Assembly (NCBI RefSeq): GCF_023065955.2
Contig: NW_026622875.1
Coordinates: forward strand, 9,464,501-9,528,500
Length of the DNA: 64,000 nucleotides
Direction of reading: 5' to 3'
From: Ursus arctos
Lineage: Eukaryota > Chordata > Mammalia > Carnivora > Ursidae
Shown here: in pieces, positions 47,471 through 58,502 of the stretch
Layout: every line of letters starts with the position of its first letter
How positions within the stretch are numbered: the stretch's first letter is position 1
Notes under the pieces: generated by a model
Told to the model about the DNA's origin: nothing
The model's input: only the letters and a program-made list of their open reading frames with translations
Database searches by the model: none
Translations under genes and position numbers: made by a program

Positions 47471-48695
47471 AAAACACTCATGCTTTAGTATACTGTAAAC
47501 ATAAAGGACCTTGAAATAAAATCAATCAGCAATTCACTTGAGGCTCAAATATATCAAATTGATCAAGACTCTCCTTAAGATGCAAATTAAACAAAACAAA
47601 AATATCAACTAGAAAAAAAAGTTTGTTCTATATTCCTGAGACAGATAAATTTGGAAACTGAGTCTTGAACTTTCTGCTGCCAGTTAATTTTGTGAAAATA
47701 CTCTTCTCAAATCACCACATAACTTTCAAAGTCTGTAAATTAGGTTTGAGTCCTCCTATTAGTATAGTCCTTTCCTCTACCAATACGAAGATAAATTTTA
47801 AGTCTCAAAACAGAAAAATGCTTTGCAAGTGAGCTGATGTACCGGAAAGAGCTGTACAATGAGGTTTACATTAGCTTCTGAGCTCAAAAAACTACAAGCT
47901 CGACTGTCTTCATTCCCCTTTATAATCCCGAGAAAAGTTTCACGCAGTCTATGCCATTAGTTTTCTCGGTTTAAAAGAGCATTTCGCTATCTTATCTTTT
48001 CTCATTTGTTCAAAAAATAGTTTAATGTTTAGGAGGTACTAAGCAATCATTAGTAGGAAAGGACCTACTAATATGCGACACTTAGACACCACCTTGGAAA
48101 GAGAATACCATCTGAATAAGGCACTACTGACAGAACACCAATTCCCACCTGACTTTTAAAAATCCCACACACGAGTAAAATTTAATAATTTCTTAAAGCC
48201 AGGCTCTAAACAGCGTACAAGAGATACATCATACTCAAGTTAATCGCCAATTCAAAACTATGCACTTTATTGCTGACAAAAAAAGACTTTCTGAGGGTCT
48301 GAAAACTCCAAGCCAACGAAAATTTTAATACAGAAGTGAAAGCGAAGGTGCCCAATTCAGAAGCGAGACTAAAGAGGAGGGTCTAAAGAAAAAAGTGAGT
48401 TGGAGGCGACGAGAAGCGCGGCGGCGACCCAAACGTGCTCTCCCCACATCAAGTTAGCAACTTTTCCAACACCCCGGGACTCCCCACTTCCCAGCCCTCG
48501 GACGCGCTGGCAGCGGCTCCCGTCCCGGAGAGGGCACCCACCGCGAGGAACGGATCCACCGCAAACAAACGTGCAGAAGCAGCAGCCAGCAACTAGGGGC
48601 GGGGTTAGACCCACGCTCCTGCCCTCGGAGAAGGATGGGGGGAGGGCAGCGGAGCGAGCAGCCCTCGGGCCACCGACCCTGACCGGGGACTGACC

Positions 48696-48708
48696 GGGGG
48701 GGGGGGGG
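48696..48708 (+). repeat. 13-G homopolymer
   Basis: A run of 13 G in the CpG island, within intron 1, followed by tggagggagg. On the GMPS transcript it reads as C. Confidence 0.9.
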
Positions 48709-49328
48709 TGGAGGGAGGACTGCAATCACGCGGCCTCGCCGAGGGCCGGCCTCGCCGCCGCGGACCCCAAGGCCGGCGTCAGGGAATGGGGAGGGCCTCA
48801 CCGAAGGCAGGCGGGAAATGGGGAGGCGGGAAGACGGCAGGCCAGCACAGCTTGAACGCACGCGAGGCCCCGATCCTGCCTCCCCTTCCGCCGGCCCCAG
48901 GAGGTCCACAAAAGCCCCCAGCCTCCCGAAGGGACCGGGGTGAGAGCTGAGGAAGCAAGCACACACACCCGCTTGCCTCCCTACCTCCACCCTCCGGCCG
49001 CGCTCCTCGGGCTCCGAGCCCCACAGCGGAGCGGGGGAGGCGAGGGCCAGCGGCGCGACTGCGGGGAGCTGACGCCCTCCCCGACGCCCGGAGGCCGGCG
49101 GGCGCAGGAACCCCGACACGCAGACAAAAATCAACAAAGCACCTGCCGCTCCCGAGGAGAAAACATGCCACAGGCCCCGACCGGGGACTCTCCGACGCGC
49201 AGCTGCCCGGGCCGCAGGGCTGCGCAGACGGGCTGGGGGGAGGGGGGGTCGAGCGGTGGTTCCTCGGCCCCGGAGCCTCGCCTGCGCCCGGAGGCGGCAA
49301 AGCAGGGAGCCCCACGCCAAAAACTGAC

Positions 49329-49355
49329 CTTGGAGTCTCCGTTGCACAGAGCCAT
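49329..49355 (-). CDS. GMPS: GMPS exon 1, coding part (codons 1-9)
   Basis: Encodes MALCNGDSK, the known amino terminus, then splices in phase 0 at AAG|GTCAGT. The ATG is followed by G at +4 but has C at -3, a moderate start context. It lies inside the CpG island. The same frame stays open far upstream, but the MALCNGDSK start matches the family and is preferred. The 5'UTR end cannot be fixed from sequence alone. Confidence 0.95.
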
Positions 49356-49957
49356 CGGGGCCGGGGCTGCGGCAGCGGTGGCCACAGTATGAGACGGGGC
49401 GGGAGAGGGCCGGCGGGGTCGGGTCCGCGGGCCGGGGCTTGAGGAGGAGGCCTGGTCTAGAAGCGGGCGGGCGCGGAAAGGAGGTAGCCGACTGCTAGGC
49501 GCCGAATCTAGCAGCAGCCGCGGAGCGCGGGCCCCAGCGCCGCGGGAGAGGAGACCAGCAGCGCGCACGCTGCCCCCGCCTCCTGCTTCCGCCCCGGCCG
49601 GCCACTGGGAGGAGCCAGAGCCCGTTCGGCTAGGCAGCCAAACAGCGGACACCCGGCAGCTGTGGCCGCCGCCAAATCAGCCTGCTTCGGGAGGAGGGGC
49701 TTTCGGGGCCCGGCCCCGCCCCCCAGGTCCGTTCCCGCCTCCGAGGTCCGCCTCCGGGAAAAGAAACCCGCAGGTTCTGCGGCCAGCCCGCCCACGGGAA
49801 GAAGGGCCTGCGGCACCCGGCCCCGCCTCCGCCGCCAAAGTCCGCCCCCCAGTAGGAACCTGACCCGCCTCCGCTTCCTCTGGTCCGCCCTTGGGGGGAG
49901 GAGCCCGCAACTAACAGCCCTGCTCCTGTCCCGCCCCCGCACCGGGCAACAGGCCCT

Positions 49958-49958
49958 G

Positions 49959-49993
<35 letters not shown>

Positions 49994-50014
49994 GAGGAGG
50001 AGGAGGAGGAGGAG
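49958..50014 (+). repeat. G(13) plus (AGG)n polypurine tract
   Basis: Thirteen G followed by about 14 AGG units with no interruption, about 600 bp upstream of the GMPS start codon. Purine-only on the plus strand and able to form G-quadruplexes or a triplex. A translated serine run in the antisense frame is an artefact of this repeat. Confidence 0.93.
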
Positions 50015-50569
50015 CCCGGGACGGTCGGCCCCTCCTCCGCGGCGAAGGCCCTCCTCTGAGAAAAACCCGAGCCTGAGACGGTTTGTAGTAGGCTTGCCGG
50101 CAGACAGGCTTTGACCACTGTGAGAGGCTGGAGGAGCGGAGTAGGAAGCCTCCAGATAGCTGGGCCCCTGGGGGAACTCTTAGCCATTGTCGCGGCCTCA
50201 TCTCCGGTTGTGGGACATGGGGTCAGCCAAGGCTACTGTGAAGAGTTTCTTCGTGACATCTCAAGGAATGTCGGTGAGATTTGAGCACAGAAATCCTCAA
50301 AAGTTCTACAGTGGGAGCGGTAATCCGGTGGGATGCTGGGCCAGGGGACTGGCCATGAAGCTCTGTTTGCACAGCACCCGATGTTTTTATTTAGATTGTT
50401 TATGGGGAAGGGGCTGCGGTCCTTCCAGCTACTCCTTGGCAACCGGCAGGATGAGGTATTACTTTAAATTTGGTCACCTGGTAACCTAAATCGGGGTTGG
50501 AGAATAAATAACACTTGCAACAGCTTCCAGATTCACAAAGTCTTTTAACAAATATTCAATTACTATGTT

Positions 50570-50775
50570 GCTGCCATTTGCTGAGCCCATGCTATGTGTC
50601 AGGCTCCAGGTGTCAAGGAGCCAGGGTAAGACAACCCTGAATTACAAAAACTCATTTTATTCTAAGCTATTTCACGAAAGTAGTGAGGTAGGATTCATGT
50701 TCTTATCCAACTTCTTACTAATGAAGAAATTGAGGCTCAGTGAGATAATGTGCCTCTCTGCCTCTCGGAATAGGA
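50570..50775 (+). mobile_element. MIR relic
   Basis: 'tgagcccatgctatgtgtca', 'ggctcca', 'aattgaggctcagtgagata' in the usual MIR order. Confidence 0.75.
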
Positions 50776-51018
50776 GGTAGGGGGTACCTGATCTGGGAAA
50801 GGACAGACAGTTTATCACTATCAGGAACAAGAGGCCCCAAATCCTAGCGGACCCCCGAGTCAATGAAAGTATTTCACTTACTCTTTTCTGAGCTGAAAAA
50901 TGAATACTCGAACTTTCTAAAGCCATGGATACTGTGCTTTCTTGGTAGGTCTGTATGAGCAACCAAGAGAACAATGTAATAACCAATAGGAGAGCCTCAG
51001 CTTGCATCAATATCCACC

Positions 51019-51040
51019 CAGAATGGAATGGAATGGAATG
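51019..51040 (+). repeat. (GGAAT)n short tandem repeat
   Basis: Four GGAAT-type units ('aatggaatggaatggaatg'). Confidence 0.75.
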
Positions 51041-51887
51041 TGATGTACCAGCGTTAAGGATTGGCTAAAGCCCATCTATACTAGATAATACCTATTTTAA
51101 ATATATTCTAGTGGTCACCTGCGTTTATGGCTAAGGTACCAGGATCCTTATATCTAAAGTTCTTCTGCAACTTTTGACTCTATTGACCCGTCCCTCGTTC
51201 TTGAAACTGGATTTCTCTTACAGTACATCATATAGGTGTCTTTTCACCTGTAAGATTGTTCTTGTTCTTTTTTTTTTTTTTTTAATGATAGTTGACACTG
51301 TTTCGGTCACCTTTATTGCCCCTCTTTCTGAATATACCCTACAGGAGGAAGCTTAAGTGTTGCTTTTCTTCAATATTTCCGTTCCCTACCCTCTTCTCAT
51401 CAGTGTTTCTTTGGGGTACTTTTTTAAAAATCAAAACTAATTTTAAAATACCCGTTAATAGGTTCTATGACAGCTCTCTCCTCTGAGCTCCAGAACCATA
51501 TCATTCTGCAAATCCCCAGTTAGATGTCCAATGGCATGTTGGGCCCCAAACTCAACAAGTCCAAAACAAAACTTCCCAAATTTCTGTGCCCAATAACACT
51601 GAAAGAGGGAAAACATTCAGTCTTTCATCCATAAGCTATAGGTTTTTCATAGATTCCCTTTATCAAGTTGAGGAAGTTCTCCTCTATTCTTGTTTTGCTG
51701 AGAGTTTTGATCAGGAATGGATGTTGTCAAATGCTTTTTCTGTGTCTGTTGAGATTGTTATATGGCTTTTCTTTTTTCAGTTTGTTAATGCAGTAAATTG
51801 CATTGACTGGTTGATTTTTAAACATCAAACCAGCCCTACATTCTTGGAATAAGCTTCAAGTAATCATGATATATTTTCCTCTTCTTT

Positions 51888-52107
51888 TTTTAAGATGTAT
51901 TTATTTTAGAGAGAGGGTGAGAGGACCTGCACATAAGCATGCTCAGGTGCACAAGCGAGCGGGGAGAGGGGCAGAGGGAGAAAATCCTCAAGCAGACTCC
52001 CTGCTGAGTGTGGAGGCTGACAGTGTCCAATGTCACAGCCCAGACATCATGACCTGAGCCAAAACCAAAAGTCAGATGCTCAACCAACCGAAGCACCCAG
52101 GCACCCC
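51888..52107 (-). mobile_element. Old CAN-SINE
   Basis: Reverse copy: 'ttttttaagatgtatttatt', 'agcagactccctgctgagtg', 'catcatgacctgagccaaaa', head 'gcacccaggcacccc'. Inside the L1 relic. Confidence 0.9.
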
Positions 52108-53504
52108 CACATATTGTCCTTTTTATATATTGCTTTTGATTTGCTAAAATTTGCTTTCAAATTTTTGCATCTATGTTAATGAGGAATATTAGCTCTCCAT
52201 TTTCTTCTAAGATATTTAACTGGATTTGGTATCAGGATAACGCTGGCCTCAGAGAATAAAGTTGAAAGTTTGTGTAGAATTATTATTTCCAGAAGAGTTG
52301 GTATAGAATTGGTGTTATTTCTTTCTTAAATGTCAGGTAGAATTCACCAATGAGGCCATCTGAGCTAAAGTTTTCTTTGTAGTAAGGTTTTTAACTACAA
52401 AGTAAATTTTAAAAAAGATATAGGGCTCTTCAGGTTATCTATTTTTTCTTGACTGAGCTTTGGCAATTTGTGTCTTTCAAAAAATATGTCAGTTTTGTCT
52501 AAGTTGTCAAATTCATAGACAAAGTGTTATTCGTAATATTCTCTTATTATCCTTTTAATAGCTAGACTCTGTAGTGATATCAAATTTCTCATTCCTGATA
52601 TTGGTAATTTTGTTTTCTGTTTTTCCTCAACAGTCTGGCTAGAAAGAAGTTTACCAATTTTATTGATCCTCTCAAAGAACAACTCTTAGTTTTATTTGTT
52701 TTTCTGCTTTCTATTTCATTGATTTCTGCTTTAATCTTTATTATTTCCTTTCTTCTTACTTTGTATTTAGTTTGCTCTTTTTCTAGTTTTTTAAGTTGGA
52801 ATCTGAGATCATCAATTTGAGATCTTTCTTCTTTCCTAATATAGGTATTTAGCTCTATAAATTTCCCCCTAAGAACTACTTTACTGATATCCCACAAATT
52901 CTGATATATCATATTTTCATTTCCATTTGGTTCTAACCAGTGTCTAATTTCTTTTGATTTCTTCTTTGACCCAGGGATTATCTAAAAGCATGTTATTCCA
53001 TTTCCAAATATTTGAGGATTTTTCAGAGCTCTTTTTGTTGTTAGTTTCTAAGTTAATTCCATTGTGATCAGAGAATATATTTTATATGATTTGAATCCTT
53101 TTAAGTGTATTGAGGTTTGTTTGGCTTAGAATATAGTCTATCTTGGTGAATGTCCTGTGTGTACTTGAAAAGAATGTGTATTCTGCTGTTGTGTGGAGTG
53201 TTCTATAAATGGCAAATAGGTCAAGTTGGTTGATAACATTGTTCAAGACTATTACATTCTTGATGATTTTATGTTCATTTATCCTATCAGTTATTGAGAG
53301 AGGGGTTCTAAAATCTTTATAATTGTGATTGTATCAACTTCTTATAGTTCTATCAGTTTTTGCTTCGTGTATCTTGAAACTCTGTTACTAGGGTCATAAA
53401 TGTTTAGAATTGTTATTGATCACTTTATCATTATGAAATGACATTCTGTATCCCTGGTAATATTCTTTATTCTGACATTTGTCCAGCATTAAAATAGCAT
53501 GCCT

Positions 53505-53621
53505 GGGGTGCCTGGCTGGCTCAGTTGGTAGAGCATGTGACTCTTGATCTCAGGGTGAGGAGTTCAAGTGTCACATTGGGCCTAGAACTTACTTTAAAAA
53601 AGAAATAAATTAAAAGAAAAT
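53505..53621 (+). mobile_element. Short CAN-SINE
   Basis: ggggtgcctggctggctcag, 'tagagcatgtgactcttgat', 'agaacttactttaaaaa', A-rich tail. Perfect duplication aaaatagcatgcct at 53491-53504 and 53622-53635. Confidence 0.95.
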
Positions 53622-53979
53622 AAAATAGCATGCCTGCTTTCTTGACTGGTTGTTTGTATATCTTTTGCAACTCTTTAACTTGTTCTGTATTTATGTTATG
53701 TTTTAAAGTGGGTTTTTTTTTTATGGGCAGCAAATAATTGGTTCTTGCTTTTTTGTCTGATCTGCCAATTTCTTTTAATTGGAGTATTTAGCCCATTTAC
53801 ATTTAATGTGATTATTAATGAAGTTAAGTTTATGTCTATAATTTAGAGATTCTCAAGGCAGTAAACTGGGGCAATCGAAGGACTCCTCTCTTTTGTTTCC
53901 TGTCTCTCAGGGATCACTGTCCTTTAATGCTTGATATTCAGTATTTTAAAACCATTGTTTCATATATTTTGTTTGACTT

Positions 53980-54008
53980 TTTGTTGTTGTTATTGTTGTT
54001 GTTGTTTC
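53980..54008 (+). repeat. (GTT)n microsatellite
   Basis: Runs of ttgttgttgttatt at the end of the antisense L1. Confidence 0.75.
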
Positions 54009-54531
54009 AGTAAGAGAGTAAATCCAGTTCCTGTTACTCCATCTTTGGCAAAAGGGGAAGTCTGGAAATCTCTTTTAATGTGTAGTTGAAACATCTTAAA
54101 CCTGTAAGTCCTTTACCTGTCTCATACATAGTTTTTTTAAGGTTGAAAATTGCCCTGAATTCAGAACAACTTAGGCAACATAGACCAGTGATGTTGATAC
54201 TTATAAGTGTCATTTTGTGGTTTCTGAGACCAACACATTTTTTAGATAACATTTGATAAAATCCACAGCTAGAAATTTCAGGAGTCTTTTCAGATTTGGT
54301 GAGTATCAAATCATAAAATACTTACTTCAGGTATAATCCAAGGTCATTTCACCTTTCAAACTATAAAATATTTTAAACCTCCCATTAAAAAAATTAACTT
54401 TTAAGTTTATAAAAAATATTAGATGCCAACTTAAAATGTGGAAGAAGTACATAATATTTCAAAATCCTTTTAGGATAGTATGTAAATTGTTTTGTTTTTT
54501 AATTAAAGACAACTGTTCTGAAATGATTTTG

Positions 54532-54740
54532 GGGGGCACCTGAGTGGCTCAGTCAGTTAAGCGTCTGAGTCTTGGTTTTGGCTCAGGTCATGATCTCAGG
54601 GTGGTGGGATCTAGCACTGCATTGGGCTCTGTGCTGTGTGGAGTCTGCTTAAGATTCTCTCTCTCCCTCTCTGTCTATGCCCCGTGCTCATGCTCTCTCT
54701 CTCTCTCTCTCAAGTATATAAATAAAATCTTTTTTTAAAA
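54532..54740 (+). mobile_element. Middle-age CAN-SINE
   Basis: 'ggggcacctgagtggctcag', 'ttggctcaggtcatgatctc', long (CT)n at 54690-54711, 'tataaataaaatctt'. Duplication aaatgatttt at 54521-54530 and 54741-54750. Confidence 0.93.
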
Positions 54741-54759
54741 AAATGATTTTTGATCATAT

Positions 54760-55130
54760 ATCCCTTGCTTGGAATCTTCTTAATAGTTCTCCATTGCTCT
54801 CAGAATAAGCTTAAAACTTCTAGCATTGCTTATTTGGTCCTCGTCTTGAGATTTGGCTATCCCCTGTTTACTTTGTTTCCTGCTCTCTTACTGCTGCCCC
54901 TTCTCTCTACTTTAGCCATACTGCTTTAGTTCCTTTAACATGACATATTCTCTCTTGACTCAGGCCTTTTGCACATAAATATGTTCTGTCTAGAATACTT
55001 CTGTTCCCCTCCCCCAAACTCTGAAGACTTAGGTTAGATGTCCTTTCCATTTTTGTGCTCCCACATCTCTTTCCCTTGCATTATACTCACCACCCTCTAC
55101 TGTATTTACTTGTCCTATCCACAGAAAAGC
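54760..55130 (+). mobile_element. L2-like relic
   Basis: 'gcttggaatcttcttaatag', 'cattgctctcagaataagct', 'caggccttttgcacataaat', 'aggttagatgtcctttcc' follow LINE-2 order. Confidence 0.7.
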
Positions 55131-55912
55131 CGTAAAAGTGGTATGATTCCAGTAGCAGCAAGCAAACCAAGCCACCAGATACTGGTTTCTAAATACTATT
55201 CTCCAACAAGAGGAACCAGGTCTTCTTGGACAAAAGGCTGCTTTCAGGAGCAAAGCAGGGACTGGATGACCAGGAACATCCTTCTGGGCCAGGAAGTAAG
55301 GAAGTGTTCAAAGAATAATGAGGACATGTCAGAGGGACACAGAAGTCAGTTAGAAAGGACTTATTAGCCAAATCTGGGATAATATATCAAAATAAAAGTG
55401 ATGGTAAACAAGTTACATCCACTGATTAAATTAGGGGCCATCAGTCTATGATGATATAAATAAATGGATGATTAAATAGATGGAAAACTCTTCCTTATAA
55501 TACAATATCAACTAATAAAAGTCGAAGGAATAATTGAATAATAAAATCATTTTGCAACCCTCATAAAAGTAATAAATTTAGGCAAAAAACATCAATGTAT
55601 GGAAAAACGGATGAAAGATGGATCAAGAACAGATTTTATGTACATTGTCTCAAAGTATCTGTCTACAAAATAATCATGAAAAAAAGAGTAACTTTATTGT
55701 GAAGAAATCTGAAGGCACATCCTTATTCAAGTGATCGAAGTTAACATCAACAGTAGTGGAACAAATCAACATCATACATGATCTGATGGATGCCTTGAGC
55801 CAAGCACAGAATTTCTTCACTGGTCTTGCCTAAAATACATAACCTGACTGTGAGAAAACAACAGGCAAACCCAAATGGACAAACATTCCACAGAATAACA
55901 GGCCTACAATTG

Positions 55913-56390
55913 TTCCAGTTATCTATTGGTTTGTAGCAAACACCATAAAACCTAGTGGCAGCAGGGATAGCTCTCCTCAGTTCTAAGCTGTCAGCTGGTA
56001 TAGCCCAGAGCCTGGCTCCACTAGGCCTCAGCTAGAGTGGCTCAAAGTCTGGGAACTAGAATCATGTGAAGAGATGCACTCACATCTATGACACCTGATC
56101 TGGAAGGCTCACCCAGCTGAGGGCTGGAACAGCTGCAGCCCCTCTGACATGTCTACTCTCTATGGTGTCTTCATCACCACAGCTTCAGGGTAACTGGATT
56201 TTCTACATGTCAGCTGAGGACTGTCTGGGAGTGTGTATGTGTGTCTGTGTGTGAAAGAGAGCCAGATAGAAGGTTGTATGGCTTTTCTTACCTAGCCTCA
56301 TAAGTTACACAGGACTACTTCTCCATATTCTGTTCATGGACTGAGGCACAGGGTTTGTCTAGATTAAGAGACAGAATTCTAGAAGAGCAT
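55913..56390 (+). mobile_element. Ancient LTR-like repeat, family not resolved
   Basis: 'ccagttatctattggtttgt', 'aaacctagtggcagcagg', 'gagggctggaacagctgcag', 'cttcatcaccacagcttcag', 'acctagcctcataagttaca'. This is a common mammalian interspersed repeat; a related copy lies at about 63000-63400. Confidence 0.55.
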
Positions 56391-56706
56391 GTGAAACTGG
56401 AAATGTGGTATAATGCATAGAAAAATACAATTAGCATAGTAATCTGAGAAAAAGAAGGTCATGGGAGGGCTAAGGAACTGTTCTAGATTGAAGGACAGTA
56501 GACAGCTGAGTAAATACATGCTCCTGGATTGAATCCTCTTGCTATAAAGGGCATAATAGGATAATTGGCAAAACTTGAAGGCCCTCAGTAAGTGGAGGGA
56601 GCTCTTTGTACTGTTATCGCAACTTTGCTGTAAGTTGGAAACCACTTCAAAATTTTAAAAGATAATATACACCATAAAACCTCATTGTTTAAAAATCTTG
56701 CAGTTA

Positions 56707-56856
56707 GAGGCACCGGGGTGGCTTAGTCAGCCAAGCGTCTGCCTTCAGCTCAGGTCATGATCTTGGGGTCCAAGGATCAAGCCCCATGTCATGCTCCCTG
56801 TGCAGTGGGGAGTCGGCTTCTCTCTCTCCAAATAAATAAATTAATAAATCTTTAAA
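56707..56856 (+). mobile_element. CAN-SINE with internal deletion
   Basis: 'aggcaccggggtggcttagt', 'gcgtctgccttcagctcagg', 'gggagtcggcttctctct', A-rich tail. Duplication aaaatcttgcagtta (56692-56706) against aaaatcttacagtta (56857-56871), one mismatch. Confidence 0.93.
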
Positions 56857-57180
56857 AAAATCTTACAGTTAATACTTTCATAAACGATTAGTTAATTATA
56901 TGATAAAAACAACCACTCATATATGATACATTCCTATTTTTAAATATCCTGCTTTATTAAAGCAGAAGGCCATTGAATATTATTACCATAAGTATATTCG
57001 TATTGATTATCCCTGCTCTGCACTCTGTCCCAATTATGCTCTCAAATTTTAGTCTCCTCTTAGAGTCAAATTGACATCTGCTGGGAAGAACTGATTTAGC
57101 CAAATCCTGTCCCATCACCCCATCTAGGAGAAAGAAGGGTACAACTTTTAGGGTCTTGCCTTTGAAAAGTTTCTAAAACT

Positions 57181-57265
57181 GGTGATGGTAATAGTAATAA
57201 TAACGGTAGTAATGTGGTTGTTGTAGTTGTGGTAGTAGTGGTGATGGTGGTGGTAATAGTGGTAA
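57181..57265 (+). repeat. Imperfect (TGG/TAG/AAT)n triplet tract
   Basis: About 85 bp of mixed trinucleotides such as ggtagtagtggtgatggtgg. Translated threonine runs here are artefacts. Confidence 0.85.
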
Positions 57266-57284
57266 ACCTGATAGGGCACTTCAA

Positions 57285-57490
57285 GTGCCGAGGCACTATT
57301 GTAAATTATTACATATATGAGCACATTTAATACAATGGTCTTATGATATGGATACTATCATTATCTCCTTGTCATCTTTTCATGATTGAGAAAACTAAGA
57401 GAGAAATTAGCATAAGGTGATACAGCCAGTAAACCAGGGAACTGAGATTCAAACCAGGCCAACTGGCTCTAGCCTTTTTATTGTTCATTA
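57285..57490 (+). mobile_element. MIR relic
   Basis: 'agtgccgaggcactattgta', 'ggatactatcattatctcct', 'gaaaactaagagagaaatta', 'gatacagccagtaaaccagg', 'gagattcaaaccaggc'. Confidence 0.8.
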
Positions 57491-57689
57491 AGCATTCAAA
57501 ATACACTTTGCCAAATCATCTTTAAAGCCACAAGTATCACTGGGTATATATTAAAGCAGAGTAATGGCCTTATTACCACTGTTTCTTCCATCTATTTGCA
57601 TGTAGTACTATAATTTTGATGGATTTTTTTAACTGGTTATCCTTTACAAAATTAATGAGTATAAATTCACTGGGTGTTTATATAATATA

Positions 57690-58145
57690 TTTAATTGTGG
57701 TAGAAACACGTAATAGAAAATTTACCATCTTAGCCATTTTTAAGTGAACAGTTCAGTAATGCTAAGTATATTCACATTATGTACAGCAGATCTCCACATT
57801 TCATCTTGCAAAACTGAAACTCTACCCAACGAACAATTCCCCATTCCCCTTCCTCTCAGCCTTGGTGGCCACCATTCTATTTTCTGTTTCTATGAATGTG
57901 ACAGCTTTAGATACCTCACGTAAGTGAAATCATACAGCATTCATCTTTTTATAACTGGTTTCACGTAGCATAACGTCCTCAAGATTCATCCATGCTATGA
58001 CATGTGACAGGATTTCCTCCCTTTTTAAGGCTGAATAATATTCTATTGTGTGTATGTGTGTGTATACCACATTTTGTTTATCCATCCATCTGTTCATGGA
58101 CATTTGGGTGGCTGCCACCTTTTGGCTGTTGTGAATAATATTGCT
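57690..58145 (-). mobile_element. L1 relic, antisense 3'UTR and ORF2 C-terminus
   Basis: 'tttaagtgaacagttcagta', 'aactctacccaacgaacaat', 'tatgaatgtgacagctttag', 'gctgaataatattctattgt', 'ccatctgttcatggacattt' are the reverse complement of an old L1 end. Confidence 0.88.
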
Positions 58146-58309
58146 GTTGGGAGTATTTATGTATTAAAAATAAAAAATACAAGAATGAAACATAGTAACT
58201 CATAAAACAGCTTGCAGTGAGGGTGAAGAAAATGAAGTCGTCCTTTTGAAATGCAGTATGCTTTCTGTTTTTGTACAAGTGATGATAACACTTTCCATGG
58301 AATTTTTAA

Positions 58310-58502
58310 TTTTTTTAATTTTTGAAAAGATTTTATTTATTTAGTGAGAGAGAAAGAGGATGATCATGGAAGTAGCAGAGGGAGAGGAAGAAGCAGACTC
58401 CCTGCTGAGCAGGGAGCCCAATGTGGGGCTGGATCCCAGGACCCTGGGGTCATGATCTGAGCTGAAAGCAGATGCTTAACTGACTGAGCCACCCAGGCAC
58501 CA
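58310..58502 (-). mobile_element. Middle-age CAN-SINE
   Basis: Reverse copy: 'aaaagattttatttatttag', 'cagactccctgctgagcagg', head 'tgagccacccaggcacc'. Duplication around cttyCATGGAATTTTTAA at about 58292-58309 and 58503-58519. Confidence 0.93.

Larger units (their letters stand above)
35309..49328 (-). other. GMPS intron 1
   Basis: About 14.0 kb. Holds a DNA-element relic (35570-35702), a U6-L1 chimera (36305-36752), MIR, several SINEs, L1 relics (41310-41800, 42200-43850), L2-like scraps and, at its 5' end, the CpG island. Stretches 43860-45950 and 46480-48370 are mostly unassigned unique-looking DNA with an (AC)n at 47452-47470. Confidence 0.75.
1..49355 (-). other. GMPS: GMPS gene (GMP synthase, glutamine-hydrolysing), exons 1-12 of a gene that continues past the left edge
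   Basis: GMPS converts XMP to GMP, using ATP and the amide nitrogen of glutamine; it is the last step of de novo guanine nucleotide synthesis and is cytosolic/nuclear. Twelve exons were placed by matching their translations to the remembered human protein and by finding AG...GT borders. Coding lengths are 27, 182, 115, 98, 104, 194, 166, 152, 174, 106, 116 and 126 nt, summing to 1560 nt or 520 codons with phases agreeing at every junction and no stop. Human GMPS has 693 codons, so about 173 codons and the 3'UTR lie to the left. Intact splice sites and catalytic residues make this the active locus and not a pseudogene. Substitutions against human are conservative (for example DGRHHYEG in exon 2, ALSQDQ in exon 7). 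Confidence 0.97.
48380..50150. promoter_or_regulatory. GMPS: CpG island and GMPS promoter region
   Basis: An abrupt change from AT-rich intron to GC- and CpG-dense DNA near 48380 and back near 50150. It spans the 5' end of intron 1, exon 1 and the upstream flank, as expected of a housekeeping promoter. No TATA box lies at a sensible distance. GC boxes (Sp1-type) include ggggcggg at 49396, ccccgcccccc at 49714, ccccgcctcc at 49821, tccgcccccc at 49841 and cccgcccccgc at 49930. An ETS-like cttccg is at 49586. The transcription start is not determinable from sequence. Confidence 0.85.
51600..54055 (-). mobile_element. L1 relic, antisense, ORF2 endonuclease to RT region
   Basis: Reverse-complement L1: 'gatcaggaatggatgttgtc', 'ttgcattgactggttgattt', 'tgttattcgtaatattctct', 'ccatttacatttaatgtgat' in order. 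The minus-strand frame at 52589-52912 still reads ORF2 (EINEIESRKT). Split by an old SINE at 51888-52107 and a short SINE at 53505-53621. Confidence 0.92.

Noticed and set aside
48454..49347. 297-codon minus-strand ORF next to GMPS exon 1
   Set aside because: It lies mainly in intron 1 of the CpG island, has no recognisable domain and is a low-complexity Pro/Arg/Gly product of GC-rich DNA.
49630..50201. Long GC-rich ORFs with polyserine, polyproline or polyarginine runs
   Set aside because: The runs come from the (AGG)n repeat read in different frames; CpG islands lack stops by composition.
57096..57296. ORF with a polythreonine run
   Set aside because: Artefact of the triplet repeat at 57181-57265.
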